64,000 bases of DNA from Actinomadura opuntiae. Lineage in GTDB: Bacteria > Actinomycetota > Actinomycetes > Streptosporangiales > Streptosporangiaceae. The translations under genes were made by a program, and so were the position numbers. The DNA lies in NCBI RefSeq assembly GCF_030283205.1, contig NZ_JASNWF010000023.1:111880-175879 (forward strand), read 5' to 3'. Positions within the stretch are counted from its first letter, which is position 1. Every line of letters begins with the position of its first letter. The notes below the pieces were generated by a model that saw only the letters and a program-made list of their open reading frames with translations, was not told the origin of the DNA and searched no databases. Shown here in pieces: positions 7,101 to 14,031 of this stretch.

Positions 7101-9924
7101 GTTCCAGGCTGGACTCCCCGGCGGCGGCGCCCTCGCCGCCGGCGGTGGCGTCCGGTTCCGCCGGAGCGGGCGCCACGTACTCCTCGAGGGCGAGTTCCGG
7201 TGCCTGCTCGCACGGGCTGGTGAGGAAGTCGAACTCCGCGCCGATCTCCAGCGGGCGGGTCAGCCGGTCGCGGAACAGCGCCGCGGTGTCGACGGGCGCG
7301 CCCGACACGAACGCCGCGGCGACGACGCGCAGCAGCGAGGTGAGCGACTCGTCGTCGGTGTCCAGCGCGACCGCCGGGGTGCCGGTGATGCCCGCGACCA
7401 GCCCGGTCAGCACCCGGCCCGGGCCGACCTCGACGAACAGGTCGGCCTCCTTGGCGGCCAACTGCAGCGCCTGGCTGAACAGGACGGGCTCGGTGATCTG
7501 CCGGCGCAGCAACTCCGGGACGTCGGTGCGCACCGGCAGCGGCTCCCCGGTGACGGTGGACACCAACCGCCGCTCCACACCGCCGAACCGCTCCCCCGCC
7601 AGCGCGTCGGCGAACGCGCCCGCCGCCGGCGCCACCAGCGGGGAGTGGAAGGCGTGCGAGACCGCGATGCGGGTCCACGGCACGCCCGCCCCGGCGGCGC
7701 GCCGCCCGGCCTCGTCCACCGCGTCGTTCGGTCCGGCGACGACCGTCTGGCCGGGCCCGTTGTATCCGGCGATGACCACCGGCAGGTCCGTGATCAGCTC
7801 GGCGACCCGCTCGGGCGGAGCGCTGAGCCCCGCCATCGTCCCGGACGCGCTGTGCTCGGCCATCGTGCGGCCGCGCGTCGCGGTGACCCGCAGCAGCGCC
7901 TCGGCGTCGAGCGCGCCCGCCCAGTGCAGCGCGGAGATCTCGCCGAGGCTGTGCCCGACCGCGACCACGGCGTGCACGCCGAGGGACTCCAGCGCCCGCA
8001 GTCCCGCCATGGATCCGGTCGCGATGCGGGGCTGCGCCACGGCGGTCGCGGTCGTGTCCCCGGCCGACGGGAGCGCGGCGCGCAGGTAGACGTCCTCGGC
8101 CTCGGCGAAGCGGCGGCGCAGCGCTCCGCCGCTGGTGCCGCGCCCCGAGCCCTGCCCCGGGAACAGGAATCCGATGGCGGCGGGCCGGGTGACGCGGCCG
8201 AGGAAGGCGGTGCCGCTCGGGGTGAGCCTGGACGTCTCGCCCTCCTCCAGGGCGGCGGCGAGGCTGCGCAGGCGGTCCGCCGCGTCCTGCGGGGACGAGG
8301 CGATCACGGCGGCGCGCGCGGTACCGCCCGTCAGCCGGGACTGCAGGACGGCGCCGAGGTCCGACAGCTGCGCGTACGACAGCCCGGACACCCACCCGGC
8401 CAGGCCGGCGATCCGGTCGCGCAGCTCGGCGGGGGTGTCGGCGTCGAACAGCAGCAGCTCGGCGTCCTGGACCGAGCGCGCGAGCGCGACCGACGCGGCG
8501 GCGGGCGCGGCGCGGCGCGGGCCGGTGCCCTCGACGACCAGGTGGGTGTTGATGCCGCCGAACCCCATCGCGGTGACGCCCGCGCGGGCGGGCGCGCCGT
8601 CCGGCCACGGCTCGGCCCGCCGCAGCACCCGCAGCGCGGCGTCCTCGCCGGTGAGGACGGGATGCGGGTCGACGCACCCGGCGGTCGGCGGCACCATCCG
8701 CTCGCGCACCGCCATCACCGCCTTGATGAACCCGGCGATCCCCGCGGCGGCCTTCGTGTGGCCGATCATGCCCTTGATGGAACCGATCGCGGCGCGCGGC
8801 ACCGTGCCGTCGACCGCCTCGGCACGGGCCTCGGCGCGGGCCTCGGTCAGCGCGGCCAGCTCGGTGGCGTCGCCGATCTCCGTGCCGGTCCCGTGGCCCT
8901 CGAAGAACGGGACGGTCTCGATGCCGAACCCGGCGCGCTCGTAGGCGCGGCGCAGCGCCAGCCGGTAGCCGCGCTTCTCCGGGCGGGTGATGCCGCCCTT
9001 GCCGTCGGACGACACGCCCCACCCGGCGACCACCGCGTACGGCTCGCGGCCGTAGCGCCGCGCGTCCTCCTCGCGGACCAGCACCACCATGCCGCAGCCC
9101 TCGCCGGGCCAGAAGCCGTTGGAGCCGCGGTCGTACACCCGCATCTCGCCCCGGGCGAGCGCGCCGGTCTTGGCGAACCCGACGATCTCGAACGGGTCCA
9201 GGGACAGGTCGACCCCGCCCGCGACGGCGGCGTCCAGCTCCCCGTCGAGCAGGGCGCGGCACGCCGTCGCGACCGACAGCAGCGACGACGAGCACGCGCC
9301 GTCCACGGTGTAGCCGCCGCCCTTGAGGTCGAAGTAGTTGCAGATCCTCCCGGCGATGGTGTTGGACAGGCCGCCGGCGAGGGTGTCCTCGTTCACCGCG
9401 GGGAACGGCGCCTTGTAGCGGCGCTCCAGCGTGGCGAGGAACTGCGCGAGCGGCTCGTCCTCCCACCCCTCCTCGCGCAGCGCGGCGGCGACGGTGCGGC
9501 GCACGTACGGCCAGCGCACCCGCATCAGGTTGGCGCGGGAGAACTCGCCGGTGAGGGTGTTGCCGACGACGACGCCGGTGCGCTCGGCGGGCAGCCCCTC
9601 CGCGCCGGGGAACCCGGCGTCGGCGAGGGCCCGCTCGGCGATGTCGAGCGCGAGCCAGTGCGTCAGGTCCGTCGACCGGAACGTGCTTCCGGCGATCTTG
9701 TGCCGGACCCGGTCGAACGCGTAGCCCTCCAGGACGGCGGCGTTGCGCGCGTAGAACCGGTCGGGCGCGGCGGGGTCGGCGTCCCAGTAGTCCGCCAGCC
9801 GCATGCGGACGTCGGGCAGCCGCCGGAAGGCGCGCCGTCCGGCCAGGGCGTTCTCCCACAGTTCGGTCGGCGAGGTGGCGTCGGGGTAGCGGCACGCCAT
9901 GCCGATGACCGCGATCCTGCTCAT
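4120..9924 (-). CDS. pksE: Iterative type I enediyne-type polyketide synthase (KS-AT-ACP-KR-DH-PPTase)
   Basis: A 1934-residue single-module PKS that would build a polyene chain by repeated cycles. Ketosynthase: residues 1-465, with DGACSSS (Cys211), HGTGTE (His344) and GMIGHTKAAAG (His389). Acyltransferase: about 580-880, with GHSLGE (Ser659) and AFHSPL (His760). Acyl carrier: about 935-1010, with DDLHLSSITVG, the likely pantetheine Ser being 972. Ketoreductase: about 1195-1430, with TGGGKGI, Ser1335 and Tyr1348. Dehydratase: about 1465-1720, with HxxxGxxxxP at 1478-1487. A C-terminal phosphopantetheinyl transferase (about 1800-1934) shows GCDAE and WAARECLQK. This domain order, the internal ACP and the built-in PPTase define the enediyne PKSE group. 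It follows two DUF1702 genes and precedes the thioesterase. ATG start; all catalytic residues appear intact. Confidence 0.97.
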   Translation of the reverse strand: MSRIAVIGMACRYPDATSPTELWENALAGRRAFRRLPDVRMRLADYWDADPAAPDRFYARNAAVLEGYAFDRVRHKIAGSTFRSTDLTHWLALDIAERALADAGFPGAEGLPAERTGVVVGNTLTGEFSRANLMRVRWPYVRRTVAAALREEGWEDEPLAQFLATLERRYKAPFPAVNEDTLAGGLSNTIAGRICNYFDLKGGGYTVDGACSSSLLSVATACRALLDGELDAAVAGGVDLSLDPFEIVGFAKTGALARGEMRVYDRGSNGFWPGEGCGMVVLVREEDARRYGREPYAVVAGWGVSSDGKGGITRPEKRGYRLALRRAYERAGFGIETVPFFEGHGTGTEIGDATELAALTEARAEARAEAVDGTVPRAAIGSIKGMIGHTKAAAGIAGFIKAVMAVRERMVPPTAGCVDPHPVLTGEDAALRVLRRAEPWPDGAPARAGVTAMGFGGINTHLVVEGTGPRRAAPAAASVALARSVQDAELLLFDADTPAELRDRIAGLAGWVSGLSYAQLSDLGAVLQSRLTGGTARAAVIASSPQDAADRLRSLAAALEEGETSRLTPSGTAFLGRVTRPAAIGFLFPGQGSGRGTSGGALRRRFAEAEDVYLRAALPSAGDTTATAVAQPRIATGSMAGLRALESLGVHAVVAVGHSLGEISALHWAGALDAEALLRVTATRGRTMAEHSASGTMAGLSAPPERVAELITDLPVVIAGYNGPGQTVVAGPNDAVDEAGRRAAGAGVPWTRIAVSHAFHSPLVAPAAGAFADALAGERFGGVERRLVSTVTGEPLPVRTDVPELLRRQITEPVLFSQALQLAAKEADLFVEVGPGRVLTGLVAGITGTPAVALDTDDESLTSLLRVVAAAFVSGAPVDTAALFRDRLTRPLEIGAEFDFLTSPCEQAPELALEEYVAPAPAEPDATAGGEGAAAGESSLELLRRLAAERAELPAELVRDDSRPLDDLHLSSITVGQLMNQAALLLDLPPAQTVVNYATASLGELAAALDTLAETAGGAPAAPAAEGAAAWARAFTVDLDPAPPAPPAEPEEDGPWTLYAPAGHPFAGALRQALQRARVGAGVLVCLPPDCDEDALRLALDGAHAALADGSVTRFVLTGDGRGAAGLAKTLRLEAPRLRVTVVHLPAVPDAVDRVVAEVAATAGFSEVMHDADGRRLVPTLRPMPVTPEREEPPLGPDDVLLVTGGGKGITAECALAVAAGTGAALAVLGRSDPAGDDELAANLRRMADAGARVHYVRADVTDPAQVQAAVAEIGAALGPVTGVLHGAGRNEPAALPNLDADAFRAAIAPKIDGLEAVLGAVDPGALRLLVAFGSIIGRSGLPGEAHYAVANDWMAHLTRAFAERHPACRCLCVEWSVWSGVGMGERLAVVESLARDGITPIGPDQGVALMRRLVADPDAPPVVVVSGRTGRVDTVRRDRPELPLLRFVDRVLVHYPGVELVTEVELGAGTDRYLPDHHLDGNALFPAVFGMEAMAQAARAVAGHAGTPVFEDVEFLRPVVVPPDGSTAVRIAAVVTGDDTVEVAIRSAETGFAADHFRARLRYGAGGPEGGPPEQVPDALPAVPLDPGADLYGGVLFQGERFHRLRGYRRAAARHVDADVAAVPADWFAGYLPDALVLGDPGLRDALMHGNQVCVPDATLLPVGIERLYPGGDKLTGTLRYCATERAQDGDTYTYDIAVRDGDGTVVERWEGLRLRAVRRSDGTGPWVGPLLSGHLERTLADVAGISVAVGVEPEPHTEAGTGVEARRARSALAVSRALGRPAVLRYRPDGRPELDGASGDATAVSVSHGPGLTFAVAGPGPLGCDAELAAPRPDAEWDGLLGPHRPLLDLVTAEQDANSGTAGTRIWAARECLQKAGLPAGAPLTLLPPARPGWVVLASGDLRVATFATTLRDVPEPVVFAVLSRPVATGRA

Positions 9925-10020
9925 TCGGGGGCAGCCTTCTTTCCAGCGTTCGCCGGCACACGGCAGGAGCGCAGCCGGTGCGATGGGCCTTGGGGTGTGG
10001 TCGGGGGTGAGGGGCGGCGG

Positions 10021-11004
10021 TCAGTCCGTGCCGGGAACGAGGGCCGCGGCGACGGCGCGCCGCCACGCCTCGTAGGCGGGGACGTCCGCGCGGGCGTCCG
10101 CGGCCGGGTCGTCCGGCACCGCGGGCAGGTGGTCGGCGCAGACCTTGGCGGCCTGCTCGGGCGTCATCGAGCACAGCACCTCGGTGGCGAGCTCGACGTG
10201 CGGGACGACCAGATCGGCGCGCAGCCGCGCCTCGGCGGCGAACGCGCAGCCCTGCGCGACGTCCGGGCGGTACCGGCCCGCCCGGTCCCACAGGGTGCGC
10301 AGCTCCTTCTCGTCCGCGCCGCCCGCGTAGGCGGCGGCGAGGCCGACGCCGGCGTACAGGTCGCCGCGGCGGGCCTCTGCGAACTCCTCGATCCGGTCGG
10401 CGACCAGCCCCGGGTCGGTCCCGCAGACGAACCACAGGGCGCGGCCGATGCCCTGGTCGACGGCGCGGCGGGCGTAGGGCGCGCCGCGGACGGGCCAGGC
10501 CACCGGGTCCACGACCTGGCCGTCGACGTACCGTCCGGTGTGGAAGTACGCCTGGTGGAAGCCGTAGCCGTCCAGTGCCAGCCAGCGCAGCAGCGGGTCA
10601 GGGGCGGCCAGCCTGGGACGCAGGAACCGCGGCAGCCGGGCCGCGGCCCAGCCGACGCCGACGTACGCCATGTAGACGTGGTCGCCGCCGGCCCCGCCGA
10701 GGAACTCGGCGACGCGCCGGGTCCCGCCGCCGGGCAGCCCGTCCAGCATCGCGAAGCCCATCGCGGCGCCCTCGTAGGCGAAGCCGCGGAACCGGGTCGG
10801 GATGTCCGCGAGCTCCGCCGGCACCTCGTCGGTGGAGCGGGCGCGGGCGGCGGCCGCGTACCCGGTGAGGAACGTGCGGCCGATCGTCTCGAGCACGGCC
10901 TGGGATTCGTGGTCCTTGATCTGGAAGCCGCGCACCGCCATTTTCGTGGCCGACGCGTTCGGCGTCAGAACAGCGCTGCGCAGCCTTCGCCATGAAAGAG
11001 TCAA
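10021..11004 (-). CDS. DUF1702 (UnbL-like) enediyne-associated protein, copy 1
   Basis: This protein of unknown function aligns along its whole length with the gene upstream. Shared blocks are LTP near residue 15, RGFAYEGA, HxYMAYVGVGWAAARLPR, FHQAYFHTGRY, DQGIGRALWFV and GVGLAAAYAGG. Pfam DUF1702 is described as the UnbL family of enediyne warhead cassettes. I chose the TTG at 11004 because it lines up with Met1 of the other copy, gives the same 327 residues and has AGGTG 6 nt upstream. GTG at 11013 or 11070 are alternatives. It lies 96 nt before the PKS. The two copies are diverged, so the duplication is old or each was acquired separately. Confidence 0.85.
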   Translation of the reverse strand: MTLSWRRLRSAVLTPNASATKMAVRGFQIKDHESQAVLETIGRTFLTGYAAAARARSTDEVPAELADIPTRFRGFAYEGAAMGFAMLDGLPGGGTRRVAEFLGGAGGDHVYMAYVGVGWAAARLPRFLRPRLAAPDPLLRWLALDGYGFHQAYFHTGRYVDGQVVDPVAWPVRGAPYARRAVDQGIGRALWFVCGTDPGLVADRIEEFAEARRGDLYAGVGLAAAYAGGADEKELRTLWDRAGRYRPDVAQGCAFAAEARLRADLVVPHVELATEVLCSMTPEQAAKVCADHLPAVPDDPAADARADVPAYEAWRRAVAAALVPGTD

Positions 11005-11081
11005 TTCGAGCACCTGGATTCGCCGGTCGATGTGGTTCCAAAATCTGCCGCGCGCGCCGTCCGCGTCCACTTCGGTCGTGC

Positions 11082-12065
11082 TCAGCGGGTGGGGAGCCCC
11101 TCGCGGACGTTGGCGCGCCACCGCTCGTAGGCCGGCTCGCCCGGCGCGTTCGGCGCGTCCGGTTCCACGGCGGAGTCGTCGGCGAGCCGCTCGGCCGCCT
11201 CGACGGTCAGCCCCGCGATCGCCCGCAGCGCCTCGCGGGTGTGGTCCGGCACGAACCCCGCGTGGCAGCGCGCCTTCGCGGCGAACACCGCGCCCTGCGC
11301 GAGCGCGGCGGCGTGCTCGCCGGCGTGGACACGCAGCGCCGCGTAGCCGTCCGGGCCGGCGCCGCCCGCGAACGCGGCGGCGAGCCCGGCCCCGCTCCAC
11401 AGGTCGGCGCGGCGCCGCTCGGTGAACCGCCCGACCGCGCCGGCGACCGCGTCCGCCGCGCCGCCGTGGACGAACCACAGCGCCCGCCCGACGCCCTGGT
11501 CGAACGCGCGCGGGAAGTAGTCGGGCCGCCCCAGCCACGGGTAGGGCGCGGGCTCCTCCTGCGCGTCCACCCAGCGGCGGGTGTGGAAGTAGGCGCGGTC
11601 GAAGCCGAGGCCGTCCACCGCGAGCCAGCTCATCGTCGGGTGGTACGGCGACCCGGTCAGGTCGGGCAGGACCTTGCGCCACAGGACGCGCGGCAGCCGC
11701 GCCATCGCGAAGCCGATCCCGATGTAGGCCAGGAAGATGTGCGGGCGGCCGGGGCCCCGCAGCAGGTCGCGGGTGCGGTGCCCGCGGCGCGGGCCCATCG
11801 CGTCCAGGACGGTGAAGGCCATCGTCGCGCCCTCGTAGGCGAAGCCGCGCTGCTCGGGGTCGACCAGCGCGAGCCGCCGCTCCACCTCCCACTGGTCGCG
11901 GGCGTCGATGCCCCACTCGAACCCGCAGACCACCGCCTGCGGGATCGCCTCCAGCGCGCGCCCCGGCGCGGCTTCCGCGATCGGGAAGCCCCGCTTGGCG
12001 AAGCTCACCTCCGCGAGGGACGGGGTCAGCACGAGCCTGCGCAGCGAGCCGGTGATCGTGGGCAT
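11082..12065 (-). CDS. DUF1702 (UnbL-like) enediyne-associated protein, copy 2
   Basis: A 327-residue paralog of the downstream gene and the first gene of the PKS operon. It has the same blocks: RRLVLTPSLAEVSFAKRGF at the N-terminus, RGFAYEGATMAF, HIFLAYIGIGFAMARLPR, FDRAYFHTRRW and DQGVGRALWFVHGG. ATG start with GGAGTG 6-7 nt upstream. No signal peptide or clear membrane segment is seen. DUF1702 proteins are constant partners of enediyne PKSs but have no assigned reaction. Two copies in tandem suggest a heteromer or two successive steps; this is inference. Confidence 0.9.
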   Translation of the reverse strand: MPTITGSLRRLVLTPSLAEVSFAKRGFPIAEAAPGRALEAIPQAVVCGFEWGIDARDQWEVERRLALVDPEQRGFAYEGATMAFTVLDAMGPRRGHRTRDLLRGPGRPHIFLAYIGIGFAMARLPRVLWRKVLPDLTGSPYHPTMSWLAVDGLGFDRAYFHTRRWVDAQEEPAPYPWLGRPDYFPRAFDQGVGRALWFVHGGAADAVAGAVGRFTERRRADLWSGAGLAAAFAGGAGPDGYAALRVHAGEHAAALAQGAVFAAKARCHAGFVPDHTREALRAIAGLTVEAAERLADDSAVEPDAPNAPGEPAYERWRANVREGLPTR

Positions 12066-12346
12066 GGGGCACTCCTCGTCGGCGGTGACGTCGTCCGCAG
12101 TGTGCGCCGAGGCCCGTCCCGCGCTCATCTCCCGGTGTGCTGCCCGCCCGCCGCGGCGGCCCCCGCACCCGCGCCGGCCGCCGAATACCCGGCGCAATAA
12201 AATGACAGCGTTATTTTCCCCGCTTTATCATTAGCGCGTTCCAACGGCACATCAGGAGAAGACAGCGGTATTGGCGTGCCGAACACTGGAGAGGCCGCCG
12301 GACCGCTGCCCTGAAATGGCGGGAAGGCGAAAGGGAAGGGGAATTC
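12066..12346. promoter_or_regulatory. Divergent promoter region of the PKS operon and carboxylase gene
   Basis: This 281-bp gap separates two divergent genes. It contains a short AT-rich core at about 12195-12240, the lowest-GC stretch nearby, with AATAA (12196-12200) and TTATT (12211-12215) in inverted order and the 10-mer GCGTTATTTT at 12209-12218 that nearly repeats one in the AraC-gene leader. The carboxylase has AAGGGAAGGGG directly before its GTG start. The region is the natural place for the AraC-type regulator to act, but no binding site can be proven by eye. Confidence 0.5.
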
Positions 12347-13984
12347 GTGAGCGCATCCGAGGTTGACTTCGTCCCGGTTCCGGTGCCGCGGCCGCGGCCC
12401 CGCGGCGTCCGTCTCCCGCCGGCGGCCGCCGAGCCCGCGCCGCGGTCGATGGAGCGGCTGCGGCGGCGGCGCGACGAGCTGCGCGCCGAGACCCTCGCCG
12501 GCCGCGCCCCGGCCGTCGAGCGCCAGCACGCGCTCGGCAAGCGCACCGCCCGCGAGCGGATCGACCTGCTGCTCGATCCGGGCTCCTTCCTGGAACTGGG
12601 GATGTTCCGCCGCCGCCCCGAGGGCCCCGACGAGGCGGCGGGCCCGCGCACCGACGGCGTGGTGACCGGGTCCGGCACCGTCGGCGGCCGCACGGTGTTC
12701 GTCTACGCGCAGGACTTCACACTGTCCGGCGGGTCCCTCGGCGCCGCCCACGCCGCCAAGATCCACAAGGTGATGGACCTGGCGCTGGCGAACGGCGCGC
12801 CGCTGGTCGGCCTGAACGACAGCGGCGGCGCCCGCATCCAGGAGGGCGTCATGGCCCTGGACGGCTACGGCGGCATCTTCCGCCGCCAGGTCCGCGCGTC
12901 CGGGATCATCCCGCAGATCAGCGTGGTGCTCGGCCCGTGCGCGGGCGGCGCCGCCTACTCCCCCGCGCTCGCCGACGTGACGTTCATGGTTCGCGGCACC
13001 GCGCAGATGTACCTGACCGGCCCGGACGTCGTGGAGGCGGTCAGCGGCGTGCGGGTCACCCATGCCGAGCTCGGCGGCGCCGAGGTGCACGGCGCCCGGT
13101 CCGGGGTGGCGACGTTCGTGCACGACGACGAGGAGGGGTGCCTGGAGGACGTCCGGTACCTGCTGTCGCTGCTGCCGTCCAACCACCTGGAGGCGCCGCC
13201 CGCCGGGCCGCCGCGCGGCGCCGCCGCCGACGTGCGGCCCCGGCTGGCCGAGCTGGTCCCGGTCGAGCCGAACCGGCCCTACGACATGCGCGCCGTCATC
13301 GCCGAGCTGGCCGACGACGGGGAGTTCATGGAGTTCCACGAGGACTGGGCGGCCAACGTCATCTGCGCGCTGGCGCGCATCGACGGCGAGGTGGTGGGGC
13401 TGGTCGGCAACCAGCCGCTCGTGCTGGCCGGGGTGCTGGACGCCGCCGCGTCCCAGAAGGCCGCGCGGTTCGTCCGGTTCTGCGACGCGTTCGGCGTCCC
13501 GCTGGTGACGCTCGTCGACGTCCCCGGGTTCCTGCCCGGCCTGGACCAGGAGCACGCGGGCGTGATCCGGCACGGCGCCAAGCTGCTGCACGCCTACTGC
13601 GAGGCGACGGTGCCGCGGATCCAGGTGATCCTGCGCAAGGCGTACGGCGGCGCCTACATCGTGATGGACTCCCGGTCGATCGGCGCCGACCTGTCGCTGG
13701 CGTGGCCCACCAACGAGATCGCGGTGATGGGCGCGGAGGCCGCCGTGAACGTCGTGCACCGCCGCGAGCTCGCCGCGGCCGCCGACCCGGGCGCGCTGCG
13801 GACCGTGCTGACGACCCGGTACGCCGAGCGGCTGATGCACCCGTACTTCGCGGCCGAGCGGGGCCTGGTCGACGACGTCATCGACCCGGCGGACACCCGC
13901 GCCGCCGTCGCGCGCGGCCTGGCCATGCTCCGCACCAAGCGGGAGATCCCGGAGCCGCGCAAGCACGGCAACATCCCGCTGTAG
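12347..13984 (+). CDS. Acyl-CoA carboxylase carboxyltransferase (beta) subunit
   Basis: A 545-residue carboxyltransferase of the PccB/AccD family, which moves carboxyl from biotin to acetyl- or propionyl-CoA to give malonyl- or methylmalonyl-CoA. Family marks are the RMERL..RRDEL and GKRTARERIDLLLD start, DSGGARIQEGV, the oxyanion segments GPCAGGAAYSPAL and KAYGGAYIVMDS, and the final RKHGNIPL. The N-terminal 30 residues are Pro/Arg-rich and extra. It is divergent from the PKS operon and could raise the malonyl-CoA supply for it. No alpha (biotin carboxylase) or small epsilon subunit gene is adjacent, so it must share one from elsewhere. GTG start with a strong purine-rich RBS. Confidence 0.92.
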   Translation: MSASEVDFVPVPVPRPRPRGVRLPPAAAEPAPRSMERLRRRRDELRAETLAGRAPAVERQHALGKRTARERIDLLLDPGSFLELGMFRRRPEGPDEAAGPRTDGVVTGSGTVGGRTVFVYAQDFTLSGGSLGAAHAAKIHKVMDLALANGAPLVGLNDSGGARIQEGVMALDGYGGIFRRQVRASGIIPQISVVLGPCAGGAAYSPALADVTFMVRGTAQMYLTGPDVVEAVSGVRVTHAELGGAEVHGARSGVATFVHDDEEGCLEDVRYLLSLLPSNHLEAPPAGPPRGAAADVRPRLAELVPVEPNRPYDMRAVIAELADDGEFMEFHEDWAANVICALARIDGEVVGLVGNQPLVLAGVLDAAASQKAARFVRFCDAFGVPLVTLVDVPGFLPGLDQEHAGVIRHGAKLLHAYCEATVPRIQVILRKAYGGAYIVMDSRSIGADLSLAWPTNEIAVMGAEAAVNVVHRRELAAAADPGALRTVLTTRYAERLMHPYFAAERGLVDDVIDPADTRAAVARGLAMLRTKREIPEPRKHGNIPL

Positions 13985-13987
13985 CGG

Positions 13988-14010
13988 GCGGGGCCGCGGC
14001 GCGGCCCCGC
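13988..14010. terminator. 10-bp GC hairpin between convergent genes
   Basis: GCGGGGCCGC (13988-13997) pairs perfectly with GCGGCCCCGC (14001-14010) across a 3-nt loop. It starts 3 nt after the carboxylase stop and lies before the uvrA stop on the other strand, so it can serve both directions. Confidence 0.8.
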
Positions 14011-14031
14011 CGCACGGGTCCTCCGCGGAGG

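Noticed and set aside
4387..10995. A 2.2-kaa open frame on the plus strand antisense to the PKS operon
   Set aside because: Composition is Gly/Ala/Arg/Val-rich without any domain, and it mirrors the high third-position GC of the real genes on the other strand.
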